A stretch of 64,000 nt of DNA from Rhizobiales bacterium Ga0077545 (GCA_001464335.1 LNEV01000009.1:310001-374000); one strand, 5' to 3'. Numbered from the stretch's first letter, positions 43,514-53,095 are shown. The notes: generated by a model not told the origin, from the letters alone. A program made the numbers and translations.

Positions 43514-44870
43514 TATCACCGCCGACGGTCTGGTTACCGGCTCTCCCACGCGCATCGCGGACGTTGTTGCGAAGTCGCTGGTAAAACGCCGCGCCAAGGA
43601 AAAGCGCTTTCGCATGTACGGCATTGCGGCCGTCGCCATTGGCATCGGCTTCGTTCTGCTCATGTTCGGAACGATCCTGAACAAGGGCTTGCCGGCCTTC
43701 TGGCAGTCGACCTTTCGCCTGGACGTCACGTTCGATGCTGCGGCGCTAAACCTGCCCACGCGGCCGGTGCGCGAGGAGGGGCAGTCGATGGCTGCCTTCC
43801 AGCAGACTTTGTACGAGTGGCAGAACCAGGTCACGATGGCGAACTGGAACGGCCTCATCCAGACATCGCTGCAAAAGTATCTGCCCGACGCGAAGCCCGC
43901 GAGCCGCCTGCGTGCGCTCGTGTCCAGCGGTGAACGCTTCCGCCTGCGCGACATGGTTCTTGCCGACCCCAATCTGGTCGGCCAGACGGTCACGGTCGAT
44001 CTTCTGGCGGATGCCAATGTGGACGTGTGGCTGAAGGGCAATATCGACAGGGATCTGGCCGACAATCAATATCTGTTGTCGCCGGATCAGCGCGCATGGT
44101 CCGACCAATTGTACGAACAGGGCGTCATACGTATGGCGTTCGCGACGTCGCTGTTCACCAATGTGGACTCGCGCTCCTCGCCCGCATCCGCCGGTCTTCT
44201 CGGCGCGATGATCGGCTCGTTGTTCATGATGCTGATTGTTATTCTCGTCGCGGTTCCGATCGGCGTCCTTGCCGCGATCTACCTTGAGGAATTCGCACCG
44301 AAGAACCGCTTGACGGATCTGATCGAGGTGAACATCAACAACCTCGCGGCCGTCCCCTCGATCGTGTTCGGTCTGCTCGGCGCCGCGGTCTTCATCAACT
44401 GGATGAAGCTGCCGCTGTCGGCTCCCATCGTCGGCGGTCTCGTGCTGACACTTATGACATTGCCGACGATCATCATCGCCACCCGTGCAGCGCTCAAGGC
44501 GGTCCCGCCGTCCATCCGGCAGGCGGCTCTCGGCCTCGGTGCATCGCGCTCCCAATCGGTGTTCCACCATGTGCTGCCTCTGGCGCGGCCGGGCATCCTG
44601 ACGGCCACGATTATCGGCGTCGCCCAGGCGCTGGGGGAGACGGCGCCGCTTCTTCTGATCGGCATGAGCGCGTTCGTCGCCAATGTGGCAACGACACCGT
44701 TCGAGCAGTCCACGGCCTTGCCGGTCCAGATCTACCTCTGGCAGGCAAACGAGGCCCGCAACTTCTTCGAAGCGCGCACCTCGGCGGCAATCATCCTGCT
44801 GCTGGCCATGATGATGATGCTCAACGCTTTCGCCCTTGTTTTGCGCCGCCGCTTCGAACGGCGCTGGTGA
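43506..44870 (+). CDS. pstA: Phosphate ABC transporter permease PstA
   Basis: This protein of about 454 residues also has a long N-terminal extension (one helix at about 35-55, then a periplasmic stretch to about residue 220) before the permease core. The core includes LLGAMIGSLFMMLIVILVAVPIGVLAAIYLEEFA, VNINNLAAVPSIVFGLLG, and AALGLGASRSQSVFHHVLPLARPGI, the ATPase-contact loop. The ATG at 43506 overlaps the pstC stop by 8 bases, so expression is coupled. Confidence 0.96.
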   Translation: MSDITADGLVTGSPTRIADVVAKSLVKRRAKEKRFRMYGIAAVAIGIGFVLLMFGTILNKGLPAFWQSTFRLDVTFDAAALNLPTRPVREEGQSMAAFQQTLYEWQNQVTMANWNGLIQTSLQKYLPDAKPASRLRALVSSGERFRLRDMVLADPNLVGQTVTVDLLADANVDVWLKGNIDRDLADNQYLLSPDQRAWSDQLYEQGVIRMAFATSLFTNVDSRSSPASAGLLGAMIGSLFMMLIVILVAVPIGVLAAIYLEEFAPKNRLTDLIEVNINNLAAVPSIVFGLLGAAVFINWMKLPLSAPIVGGLVLTLMTLPTIIIATRAALKAVPPSIRQAALGLGASRSQSVFHHVLPLARPGILTATIIGVAQALGETAPLLLIGMSAFVANVATTPFEQSTALPVQIYLWQANEARNFFEARTSAAIILLLAMMMMLNAFALVLRRRFERRW

Positions 44871-44894
44871 TCCTCATTCCCGGGAAGTAATACG

Positions 44895-45704
44895 ATGTAT
44901 ATTCCGCCGAAAGACCAACTCACCGAGGAGCGAATGTCCGTTCAGACGAAGCCGAAGGTCGTTGCGAAGGACGTCAACGTTTACTACGGCGACAAGCACG
45001 CTCTGAAGAATGTGTCCGTCAACATTCCCGAGCGCGCGGTCACGGCTTTCATCGGCCCGTCCGGTTGCGGCAAGTCGACCTTCCTGCGTTGCTTCAACCG
45101 GATGAACGACACGGTTGACGGGGCTCGCGTCGTCGGCTCGATCCAGATCGACGATCAGGACATTTATGATCCGGACCTTGATCCCGTGCAGCTCCGTGCG
45201 CGCGTCGGAATGGTGTTCCAGAAACCCAATCCGTTCCCCAAGTCGATCTTTGAAAACGTGGCCTATGGACCGCGCATTCATGGCCTCGCACACGCGAAGC
45301 CGGACATGGAAGAGATCGTGGTGTCGAGCCTGCGCAAGGCCGGCCTCTTCGAGGAGGTCAAGGACCGCCTCCATGAATCCGGAACCGGGCTTTCCGGGGG
45401 GCAGCAGCAGCGTCTGTGCATTGCCCGCGCCATTGCCGTCAGTCCGGAAGTCATCCTGATGGACGAACCGTGCTCGGCACTCGACCCGATCGCCACGGCA
45501 CGCATCGAAGAACTGATCGCCGAACTGCGTGAAAACTTCACGATCGTCATCGTGACGCACTCCATGCAGCAGGCGGCGCGCGTGTCGCAGCGCACCGCCT
45601 TTTTCCATCTCGGCATCCTGGTCGAAGAGGGTACGACGGACGACATCTTCACCAACCCGCAGGAAAAGCGGACGCAGGATTACATCACCGGCCGCTTCGG
45701 GTAA
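44895..45704 (+). CDS. pstB: Phosphate ABC transporter ATPase PstB
   Basis: PstB powers phosphate import. The 269-residue protein has Walker [10 protein letters not shown], the Q-loop [18 protein letters not shown], signature LSGGQQQRL, Walker [14 protein letters not shown] and the switch [17 protein letters not shown], all diagnostic of PstB. ATG at 44895 is used; ATG at 44934, preceded by GAGGAG, is possible. It is the last pst gene; phoU and phoB, which follow pstB in many rhizobia, are not here. Confidence 0.97.
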   Translation: MYIPPKDQLTEERMSVQTKPKVVAKDVNVYYGDKHALKNVSVNIPERAVTAFIGPSGCGKSTFLRCFNRMNDTVDGARVVGSIQIDDQDIYDPDLDPVQLRARVGMVFQKPNPFPKSIFENVAYGPRIHGLAHAKPDMEEIVVSSLRKAGLFEEVKDRLHESGTGLSGGQQQRLCIARAIAVSPEVILMDEPCSALDPIATARIEELIAELRENFTIVIVTHSMQQAARVSQRTAFFHLGILVEEGTTDDIFTNPQEKRTQDYITGRFG

Positions 45705-46243
45705 GCGGTCGGGGTGTCTCGACAAGAACTTATTCCTTGACATAAATTCCTATTTCGAATATGCCGGACTTGTTCTTCCTTTGGAGGGGCGGTCCGGACC
45801 GTTCTGATCGTGAGGAAGAATGCGGTGGCCGAAGAGGCGAGGGGGTAACGGCCCTCACTTCTTCGGAAGCTGCGGGTGCGTGTCCCGGCCAGGTCGAAGG
45901 CCGTGCAACACGTCGGCGGCAAGGGCGTAGGTCTCCGATGACGAAACCCTTGCCGGATGAAGCCGTTGTGGGCGCCTTGAAAGAGGGTGCTCACGGGAGG
46001 CGCGCCCGAGAGCGAAGAACACCGTGCGCGGAGCTGGCGGCTTGCCGCCGCGTTTCGTGGACTTTCTTTGCGCTTTCCGTTTCCGCCCCGCGGAAGGCGG
46101 GAGGCGCCGCCGGCTCCGCGCATCCCTCCAGTTCGGAGGCCCTGCGCCTCGCATCTCTCCTTCACGGACATCAATCGCGTGCGCCCGTATTCCGGCGCAG
46201 GTAGGCTTTGCCCGGCATGGGCTCCCTGTGCTATTTCGCGCGC
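45705..46243. other. About 540 bp without a convincing gene
   Basis: Downstream of pstB there is no phoU and no terminator that I can see. Open frames exist on both strands (for example plus 45761-46204 and minus 45855-46154), but their translations are rich in Arg, Pro, Ser and Gly, and they lack a good ribosome-binding site or a recognisable family. One minus-strand peptide ends in a plausible protein-like sequence (SSETYALAADVLHGL, ending LPKK). The GC-rich part from 45.98 to 46.13 kb has several short inverted repeats, such as GCGGC-TTG-CCGC. It could be a degenerate gene, a dispersed repeat or an RNA gene. Confidence 0.5.
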
Positions 46244-46918
46244 ATGAAACCTGTGGTCACAGATATTGAGCGGCCGGAACTCGTCCCGCCGGGCGGCGAA
46301 AAGAAAGTGCTGCTGCACTCCTGCTGCGCCCCATGCTCGGGCGAGGTAATGGAGGCCATGCTCGCTTCCGGGATCGATTACACGATCTTCTTCTACAATC
46401 CGAACATCCATCCGGAGCGGGAATATCTCCTGCGCAAGGACGAGAATGTCCGCTTCGCCGAAAAGCACGGCGTGCCCTTTGTCGATGCCGATTACGACAA
46501 GGAAAACTGGTACGCACGCGCCCGCGGCATGGAATGGGAGCCGGAGAGGGGCGTTCGCTGCACGATGTGCTTCGACATGCGCTTCGAGCACACGGCGCTG
46601 TATGCCCACGAGAATGGATTTCCGGTCATTACGTCCTCGCTCGGCATTTCGCGCTGGAAGGACATGAACCAGATCAATGGCTGCGGCCGCCGCGCCGCAG
46701 CGCGTTATGAAGGCCTCAGCTACTGGGAATACAATTGGCGCAAGGGCGGCGGCTCGTCCCGCATGATCGAGATTTCCAAGCGCGAGGAATTCTACCAGCA
46801 GGAATATTGCGGCTGCGTCTATTCCCTGCGCGACACCAATGTCTCGCGCCGCGAGCGAGGTCGTGAGCCGATCCAGCTCGGCGTCATGTATTACGGCAAG
46901 AACGAAGCCGGCGAATGA
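46244..46918 (+). CDS. queH: Epoxyqueuosine reductase QueH
   Basis: QueH reduces epoxyqueuosine to queuosine in tRNA, replacing the cobalamin-dependent QueG in many bacteria. The protein of about 224 residues has the DUF208 signatures: [11 protein letters not shown] (C27, C28, C31), [45 protein letters not shown] and QEYCGCVYS. The paired cysteines bind an iron-sulfur cluster and a second metal. The start at 46244 begins just before the conserved part; 46208 is possible. It completes the queuosine set with queA and tgt at 36-38 kb. Confidence 0.95.
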   Translation: MKPVVTDIERPELVPPGGEKKVLLHSCCAPCSGEVMEAMLASGIDYTIFFYNPNIHPEREYLLRKDENVRFAEKHGVPFVDADYDKENWYARARGMEWEPERGVRCTMCFDMRFEHTALYAHENGFPVITSSLGISRWKDMNQINGCGRRAAARYEGLSYWEYNWRKGGGSSRMIEISKREEFYQQEYCGCVYSLRDTNVSRRERGREPIQLGVMYYGKNEAGE

Positions 46919-46957
46919 GACAATGTCCGGGCACCCTTGTCGGGCGCCCGGAACATC

Positions 46958-47734
46958 TCACGCGAGGAAATCCAGCACAGCCTTCGTGAACGCTTCCGGC
47001 TGCTCGACATTCACGATGTGCGAGCCCTTCAGAATGACGCCGCGCGCATCCGGAATCCGATTGACGATGAATCCGGCCTCGGCGGGCGTCGTGCCCTGAT
47101 CGTCCGAACCGACAATGACAAGTGTCGGCGCCTTGATCTCGCGCACGCTCTCGCGCTGGTCCATGTCCCGCATGGCGGCGGCACAGCCGCAAAATCCCTC
47201 GACACTTGTCTGCAGAAATTGTTCGCGGATGAAGGCGACCTTGTCTTGACTGCCTTTGAGGAACCCGGCCGTGAACCAGCGCTGCATGGTCGGCGCGACC
47301 AGAACCTCGATGCCCTTGTCCTGCGCCGTCTTGATGCGGCCGTTCCACAGTTCCGGCGGCGGCATGAACGTCGCGGCGCTCACCGCAACCAGCTTTTCGA
47401 TCCGTTCCGGAGCGTGGCTCGCAAGCCAGAGCCCCGTCATCGCGCCCATCGAAAGGCCGCACCAGCGAACGCTCTTCACGCCAGCCGCATCCATGATGGC
47501 AAGCGCATCGGCGCCGAGATCCTCGATAGAGTAGGGGCCCGGCGGCGACGACGATTGGCCGTGGCCCCGGCGGTCATAGCGGATGACCCGGTAAGTCTCG
47601 CTGAACGCCGCGATCTGCGGCTCCCACATCCGGTGCGTGGTGCCGAGCGAATTCGACAGCATCAGCGCAGGAGCGTCTTCGGGGCCGTCGAGCGTGTAGA
47701 AAAGCTCGGTTCCGTCTCTCTGAACAGTCGGCAT
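46958..47734 (-). CDS. Alpha/beta hydrolase (PcaD-like)
   Basis: This 258-residue alpha/beta hydrolase has the nucleophile elbow GLSMG (S95), an oxyanion region NSLGTTHRMW, RYDRRGHGQS, and a C-terminal histidine in KGSHIVNVEQPEAF. Best resemblance is to 3-oxoadipate enol-lactonase (PcaD). However, no other protocatechuate-pathway gene is near, and it starts 5 bases after the stop of a binding-protein gene of an ABC transporter, so it is in that operon and may act on the imported compound. The ATG at 47734 is chosen. Confidence 0.8.
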   Translation of the reverse strand: MPTVQRDGTELFYTLDGPEDAPALMLSNSLGTTHRMWEPQIAAFSETYRVIRYDRRGHGQSSSPPGPYSIEDLGADALAIMDAAGVKSVRWCGLSMGAMTGLWLASHAPERIEKLVAVSAATFMPPPELWNGRIKTAQDKGIEVLVAPTMQRWFTAGFLKGSQDKVAFIREQFLQTSVEGFCGCAAAMRDMDQRESVREIKAPTLVIVGSDDQGTTPAEAGFIVNRIPDARGVILKGSHIVNVEQPEAFTKAVLDFLA

Positions 47735-47739
47735 GACGC

Positions 47740-48675
47740 TTACCGGATCTCTGTTGCGTAGGTATCGAGCTGCGGAACCGATTTGATAAGACCGCGATCG
47801 AGCATGAACTTTCCGAACGTGTCGTAGCGCACCCGGTCGAGCGCGGCGGGCGTTTTGGCAAACCGCGGCAAGGTGTGCTGCCACGCCGTTTTGTTCAGCT
47901 CGTCGTCCAGTTTCGGATAGGCCTTGATGAACTGCGCCCAGCTTTCGTCCGGATGATTGATGAGGAAGATGGTGGCCTCCTGCACCGCACCGAGGAACTT
48001 CTTGATGTTCGGATCCGTCGCGCGATCCTTGTGCGCGACATAGATCAGTTCGTCATAGAGCGGCACACCATGCTCTTCCGGAAAGAAGGCAACGCCCTTG
48101 CCGCCGGCGATCTTGATCTGGGTGAGTTCGAAATTGCGAAAGGCACCGATCACGCCATCCACCTGCTTGCTCATCAAAGCCTGCGTCAGCGCGAAATTGA
48201 CGTTGATCATCTCGACGTCCGACGCCTTTAGGCCGTTGTTCTCCAGCATGACGCCAAGCAGCGCGTCTTCGAAACCGGAAATCGAATAACCGATCTTCTT
48301 GCCCTTGAGATCGGCGACCGATTTCACCGGTCCGTCTTCCAGAACCACGAGGGCGTTCAGCGGTGTATCGACAACGCCGCCGATACGTACAAGCGGAAGT
48401 CCTTCGGAAATCTGCAGATAGAGGTTCGGCTGATAGGTGACGGCGATGTCAGCCTGCTTGGCCGCGACGAGTTTCGGCGGCGCATTGGGATCGGCCGGCT
48501 CGATGAGCTCGACATCCACACCGTGCTTTTCGAAGAAGCCGCCCTGCTTGGCGATAACGAGCGGTGCGTGATCCGGGTTCATGAACCAATCGAGCAGGAC
48601 CGTCAGCTTCTCGGAAGCGGCAGCCGACCCGGCTGAAAGCGCAACAAGCAGCGCAGCGGCGAAAAAGCGGATCAT
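47740..48675 (-). CDS. ABC transporter binding protein, ThiY/NMT1-like
   Basis: This 311-residue precursor has a signal peptide (MIRFFAAALLVALSAGSAAA). The mature protein matches the NMT1/ThiY-like family thought to bind thiamin pyrimidine precursors: LTVLLDWFMNPDHAPLVIAKQGGFF, ELIEPADPNAPPKLVAAKQADIAV and YSISGFEDALLG. The ATG at 48675 follows GGGAGAA and begins the signal peptide; a longer frame does not. The permease gene lies just upstream on this strand, 11 bases away, and the hydrolase just downstream. The ligand is inferred from family only. Confidence 0.85.
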   Translation of the reverse strand: MIRFFAAALLVALSAGSAAASEKLTVLLDWFMNPDHAPLVIAKQGGFFEKHGVDVELIEPADPNAPPKLVAAKQADIAVTYQPNLYLQISEGLPLVRIGGVVDTPLNALVVLEDGPVKSVADLKGKKIGYSISGFEDALLGVMLENNGLKASDVEMINVNFALTQALMSKQVDGVIGAFRNFELTQIKIAGGKGVAFFPEEHGVPLYDELIYVAHKDRATDPNIKKFLGAVQEATIFLINHPDESWAQFIKAYPKLDDELNKTAWQHTLPRFAKTPAALDRVRYDTFGKFMLDRGLIKSVPQLDTYATEIR

Positions 48676-48686
48676 ACATTCTCCCA

Positions 48687-49451
48687 TCAGATGGGCCGGG
48701 TTTCCCGAGCCCACGGAATTGCTCGGGCGACCAGCCGGTCAACCGAAAACCAAACAAGGGCAGCCAGGCAGCCCAAAATCACAAGCGCTGCGAACACGAT
48801 ATCCACCTGGGAGCGCGCATTCGCGTGAAGCATCACATAGCCAAGACCGGAAGACGCGCCAACCCATTCGCCCACGACCGCGCCGATGGGTGCGACGGCA
48901 GCAGCAACGCGCAGCCCTGAGGCGAGCGAAGGCAAAGCGGCGGGCACCCGGAGCAGCCGAAGCGTCTGCAGGCGTGACGCGCCAGCCATCCGGGCGAGGT
49001 CGAGCAGTCCGGGATCGGTGCGGCGAAGGCCATCCTGAAAGGCCGATGCCACAGGAAAGAAGATGATGATCGTCGTCATCACGATCTTCGAGCCCAGTCC
49101 GTATCCGAACCAGACCACCAGAAGCGGCGCGATGGCGAAGACGGGCAGGGCCTGAGACATGACAAGAAGAGGCAACAGCCAGCGGCGCGCAACCGCCGAT
49201 GATGCAATCGCCAGTGCCGATGCGACTCCGAGCAGCGACCCGATCAGCAGCCCCAGCAGGATCTCCGAACCCGTCACGAACGCATTGGAAAGCAGGTAGC
49301 TCCAGTTCGAGACCAGAGCGTTCAGAACCCGCAACGGCCCGGGCAGAATGAAGGGAGCGGGCTGAAACAGCACAACGAGAATGTGCCAGACAGCGATGAA
49401 CACACCTGCTGTGACGAGCGATCGCATAAGCGTGGCAGCGTTGAGTTTCAC
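48687..49451 (-). CDS. ABC transporter permease, ThiX-like
   Basis: This 254-residue protein has about six membrane helices and the binding-protein-dependent permease loop (PGLLDLARMAGASRLQTLRLLRVPAALPSLASGLRVA). It fits the TauC/SsuC/ThiX class. It is the first gene of a minus-strand operon with a ThiY-like binding protein and a PcaD-like hydrolase. No ATPase gene is adjacent, so the energising subunit must come from elsewhere. No TPP riboswitch is visible upstream. Confidence 0.88.
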   Translation of the reverse strand: MKLNAATLMRSLVTAGVFIAVWHILVVLFQPAPFILPGPLRVLNALVSNWSYLLSNAFVTGSEILLGLLIGSLLGVASALAIASSAVARRWLLPLLVMSQALPVFAIAPLLVVWFGYGLGSKIVMTTIIIFFPVASAFQDGLRRTDPGLLDLARMAGASRLQTLRLLRVPAALPSLASGLRVAAAVAPIGAVVGEWVGASSGLGYVMLHANARSQVDIVFAALVILGCLAALVWFSVDRLVARAIPWARETRPI

Positions 49452-49527
49452 GTCATGTCCCGGCTGGCCCCGGCAATCGCCGACCGGGCTTGCTTAGAGA
49501 CATGCCGGGACCCGAGCAAGCTGCCGC

Positions 49528-49692
49528 TCAGAAATCCGGGCGCTCCGGATCGGTAGACAGCGCGGCACGACCTTCCTGCACGGGCATTTGCGCCATTTTT
49601 GGAGTCGGTCCGTATTCCCAAGAGACCACCAGCGCGCCGACGGACGTTGCGATGGCCAGAACAGCGAGGACCGCGATCAGCAGACTTCTCAT
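49528..49692 (-). CDS. Small membrane or exported protein (54 aa)
   Basis: An ATG at 49692, preceded by GGGAGG, opens a 54-residue frame. It starts with RSLLIAVLAVLAIATSVGALVVSW, a membrane helix or signal peptide, then a short polar tail (PTPKMAQMPVQEGRAALSTD). It lies 76 bases downstream of the ndvB-like gene on the same strand, so it may belong to the glucan cluster. No family recognised. Evidence is the strong ribosome-binding site and the coherent topology. Confidence 0.65.
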   Translation of the reverse strand: MRSLLIAVLAVLAIATSVGALVVSWEYGPTPKMAQMPVQEGRAALSTDPERPDF

Positions 49693-49768
49693 GATGGCCT
49701 CCCGGCTGGTTCAGAAGAACAGCCGGAAGGAAAACGTCTGAAAATTTGAAGGCGTTCCCGGCCGTGGA

Positions 49769-52432
49769 TCAGGTCGCCGGAAGATCGTCCATGGGGCGCG
49801 GAGCGGGCGCGCTCTCGACAACCGCAAGGCTTGGAGCCGGAGCGGACACCGGAACTTTGCGTTCGACAAGTGTTGCCAGCCGAGCCGCGAGCCGACGGGA
49901 GAACGCCAGATCGTTGACGGGCGTGCGCTCAAGCGTTGCGAGAACCGCAGCCGACAGGAACGGCAGCGACTGCACGAACAGCACGAGAGCAAAGAGATAG
50001 ATCTCAAACACCACTTCGTAGTTCGTCATGTAGACGAGCGTCGCACCGCCGAGCAGGAGGCAGCCGAGAATGGCCTCCCAGAACGCAGGGAAGGCATTTT
50101 CCGAGGCCTTGCCGCCCTTGGCCGTGCGGATGAAGGGCATGTGCTGCTTGACGGCCCATTCACCGACGGCCCGCGCGACCGTGAGCTGGAGAGCCATCGC
50201 TGCGAAAGCGGCGCCGATGGTCGAGACCAGAGAATGCTTCACGCGGAGGCGGTACAGCGACAGGAAGTGGACGATGTAGACGACGAAGCCGATGAGGATC
50301 GGAAGTGTGAGGACAGCTTCCGGAACGGTGACTTCGGCGAAAACGACGATCGGCACCCAGATCAGGTTGAGAACCGCGATGACGACGCCGACCGTTTCCG
50401 CACCCATCCAGTTCAGCCAGCCGACCAGATAGACATTGCGCTGCTCTGCGGTGAGCGTGCCGCCGCGAAGGATCGCGCCGAGATGCTTCGCGACGATCTG
50501 CATGCCGCCAAAGGCCCAGCGGTGACGCTGTTTGCGGAACCCATTGTAGTCGTTCGGCAGGAGACCCCACCCATAACGCGTACGGGTGTAATGGGCGTGC
50601 CAGCCGCGATTGAGAATGGCGAGACCGAGATCGGAATCCTCGCAGATCGTATCGGACGACCAGCCGCCGACGTCGTCCATCGCAGCACGGCGCATCAGGC
50701 ACATCGTGCCGTGGATGATGATGGCGTTCTGCTCGTTCCGCTCGACCATGCCGATATCGAAGAATCCGGCATATTCGCTGTTCATGAAATTGTGCAGCAC
50801 GCTTCGCTCGCCGTCGCGATGGTCCTGCGGCGCCTGCACGATGCCGACGCGCTGGTCCGCAAACGCGGGCACAAGGTCCTTCAGCCAGTTGGACGCGACG
50901 ACATAGTCGGCATCGATCACGCCGATGATGGATGCGTCGTCAGCGGTGTGCTGCATCGCGAGGCGTAGGGCACCCGCCTTGAAGCCTTCGAGCCGTTCGG
51001 CATTCAGGAACTTGAAGTGCTCGCCGAGCTTCTCGCAATGCTCCTTGATCGGCACCCAGAAGGCTGGGTCCGGCGTGTTGTTGACGATCACGACGCATTC
51101 GAAGTTTGGGTAATCCAGAGCCGCGACGCTGTTCAGCGTCTGGATCAGCATCTCCGGCGGTTCGCGGTACGCCGGAACATGGATCGACACTTTCGGCTGA
51201 TCCGACGTGGCGGGCACCGCCGCGGAAATCAGCCGGCGGGGCGCATGCCCGAATGCGATGGCCGAGATTTCCTCGATCCGGGACAGGATCACGATGATCA
51301 GAGGCACCAGAAGAACCGAGCCGATGCCCATCGCGATCTGTGCGCCCAGCACGAAATAATGCGTCAGCCAGAAATCCAGCATGACCGCGACCCAGGCGCC
51401 GACCGCATTGCCGGCGGCCGCCAGCAGCAGGATCTGCGGAACGGTTGCGCTGCGAATACGCAGGATCGGCAGGGACAGCAGGAAGCCGATCAGCAGCGCA
51501 ACAATCATGCGCTGGCTCCATGTGCGTTCCTGGATCGGTCCGGAGAAGTTGAATTTCGGGGCGCGGTTTGCGTCGAAGATGCCCCAATACGCGCCGACGC
51601 TGCCTTCGAGCGCACCCTTCCACGGCTGATCGAAGGCCTCGACGATGTTGTAGTCGATGCCACGGGCGTGCGCGCGGCTCGTGAATTCACGGATGAGTTC
51701 GGCCTGGGTCATCTCGCCGGTGGTTGCCGCGCGGCGGTTGAAGCCGGATGAGGGCCATCCGAATTCGGCGATCACGATATGCTTGCCGGGAAACGCCTTG
51801 CGCAGGCGTTCGTAGATGTCGAGCGTGTAATTGACCGCCTGATCCGCGGGAATGCCTTCCCAGTAAGGAAGGATATGAACCGCCAGGAAATCAACCGCCG
51901 AGGCCAGCTCCGGGTTGTCAAGCCAGGTGTTCCAGATTTCGCCGGTGGTGACGGGAACGTTCGTCCGTGCCTTGACCTCGCGGATGAGCGAGATCATCTC
52001 GGAAACGTCCTTTTCGCCGCGAAGCACCACCTCGTTGCCGACGACGAGCCCACGGACATTGGGGTTTTTTGCGGCCAGATCGACGGCCGAGTCGATTTCC
52101 CGACGGTTCCGCTCCTCGTCCGTATCGATCCAGATACCGAGGGAAACCTTGATCCCGTCCTCGGCAGCCAGCTTCGGCACCACTTCGAGACCCATGGTCG
52201 ACGAATAGGTGCGGATCGATTCCGTATAGGGCGCTATCGCATCAAGGTCGGCCTTGATCTGCTCGACATTGGCGTTGGTGTCTTCCGCGTCGTCCTTCTG
52301 GGCAAACGGCGCGAAGGAAAGGCTTACGAAGCGATTGGGAGCGGCCGGAGCTTCAACGGTCTCCCGCGACCAGAGCCACAGGCTTGCATGTACACCTGCG
52401 ACCAGTGCGAGTGCAGCGAATACGGCGCGCAT
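49769..52432 (-). CDS. ndvB: NdvB-like GH17/GT2 beta-glucan synthase
   Basis: This 887-residue protein joins a periplasmic GH17-type domain (about 35-300) to a membrane GT2 glycosyltransferase (about 415-700). GH17 acid/base and nucleophile are E134 in VVGNEVVLRGE and E223 in IAEFGWPS. The GT2 part has DAD (507-509), EDSD (about 598-601) and QRHRW (635-639) for UDP-sugar use and processivity. This fusion is that of NdvB of Bradyrhizobium, which makes cyclic beta-1,3/1,6-glucan; the GH17 domain is thought to branch or close the chain. An NdvC-like protein is encoded divergently 664 bases upstream. Confidence 0.85.
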   Translation of the reverse strand: MRAVFAALALVAGVHASLWLWSRETVEAPAAPNRFVSLSFAPFAQKDDAEDTNANVEQIKADLDAIAPYTESIRTYSSTMGLEVVPKLAAEDGIKVSLGIWIDTDEERNRREIDSAVDLAAKNPNVRGLVVGNEVVLRGEKDVSEMISLIREVKARTNVPVTTGEIWNTWLDNPELASAVDFLAVHILPYWEGIPADQAVNYTLDIYERLRKAFPGKHIVIAEFGWPSSGFNRRAATTGEMTQAELIREFTSRAHARGIDYNIVEAFDQPWKGALEGSVGAYWGIFDANRAPKFNFSGPIQERTWSQRMIVALLIGFLLSLPILRIRSATVPQILLLAAAGNAVGAWVAVMLDFWLTHYFVLGAQIAMGIGSVLLVPLIIVILSRIEEISAIAFGHAPRRLISAAVPATSDQPKVSIHVPAYREPPEMLIQTLNSVAALDYPNFECVVIVNNTPDPAFWVPIKEHCEKLGEHFKFLNAERLEGFKAGALRLAMQHTADDASIIGVIDADYVVASNWLKDLVPAFADQRVGIVQAPQDHRDGERSVLHNFMNSEYAGFFDIGMVERNEQNAIIIHGTMCLMRRAAMDDVGGWSSDTICEDSDLGLAILNRGWHAHYTRTRYGWGLLPNDYNGFRKQRHRWAFGGMQIVAKHLGAILRGGTLTAEQRNVYLVGWLNWMGAETVGVVIAVLNLIWVPIVVFAEVTVPEAVLTLPILIGFVVYIVHFLSLYRLRVKHSLVSTIGAAFAAMALQLTVARAVGEWAVKQHMPFIRTAKGGKASENAFPAFWEAILGCLLLGGATLVYMTNYEVVFEIYLFALVLFVQSLPFLSAAVLATLERTPVNDLAFSRRLAARLATLVERKVPVSAPAPSLAVVESAPAPRPMDDLPAT

Positions 52433-52545
52433 GTAAAGGAACCCACCCCTGGGAAGTCCAAGCCGAAGAAGTTATGCGGGGAATTCACTGACAAATTGTA
52501 GCGGAATTATGCCGGAACGGCCTGTCCGAGCCCCAAAACGCGTTT

Positions 52546-52953
52546 TTATTCTTGGGTTTGCCCGGTTGAAGGCGACATCCAGCACGAATAGGCCCGTGCA
52601 TTGAGATCGTTCTGGTCCGGCTGGCTCTGACTTTGCTCGATGACGCACCGAAATGCGATCGAAAGATGCTCCGTCGGGCAGCCGAACATTTCGTAGAAAC
52701 GGGTCTGTTCCCGGGCGGTGTTGACGTCGTCCCGCCAGAGCAGGCTGATGACTCTCTGGCCAAGCCATGAGCATTCGGCGCGCCGCGATCGATCTTCCGT
52801 CGCGGCGGCAGCCTTGGCATCCGGAACAGCCTGTTTGGCCTGGGCCATCAGGGTTTCAAGGCCGGGCTCCTGCGCTCGGGCAGCTTCAAAATGGGAAATG
52901 GGAAGGAGGAGCGGGAACGCGGCAAACAGGTACGCAAATGACAAGCGGCGCAT
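52546..52953 (-). CDS. Small secreted protein upstream of ndvB
   Basis: This 135-residue protein (from ATG 52953) has a signal peptide (RRLSFAYLFAAFPLLLPISHFEAARA) and a mature part with cysteines at AECSWLG, MFGCPTEH, FRCVIEQ and YSCWMSP, which could form two disulfides. I do not recognise a family. It lies between the ndvB-like gene (same strand, 113 bases downstream) and the ndvC-like gene (divergent), so a role in periplasmic glucan synthesis is possible. In Bradyrhizobium a third gene, ndvD, belongs to this locus, but I cannot claim homology. Confidence 0.65.
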   Translation of the reverse strand: MRRLSFAYLFAAFPLLLPISHFEAARAQEPGLETLMAQAKQAVPDAKAAAATEDRSRRAECSWLGQRVISLLWRDDVNTAREQTRFYEMFGCPTEHLSIAFRCVIEQSQSQPDQNDLNARAYSCWMSPSTGQTQE

Positions 52954-53095
52954 GGGGCACTGGAATCGAGTAAGAGGATCGGGAGGCACTCTAGCAAATA
53001 AAGTGACGCTTTCACGGCACATGTCGCCACAGCCTTGGCCCCTTGGCAATCGGGTAGATTGCAGTTATCGCACGAAAAAATCCGAGGATCGATCT

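Noticed and set aside
45761..46204. 147-codon open frame on the plus strand after pstB
   Set aside because: Composition is Arg/Gly/Ser-rich with no motif or ribosome-binding site, and equally open frames exist on the other strand.
49452..49527. TPP riboswitch upstream of the ThiX-like permease
   Set aside because: None of the conserved TPP motifs (CUGAGA, ACCUGA with GAU) is present; only a loose GCTTGC/GCAAGC pairing is seen.
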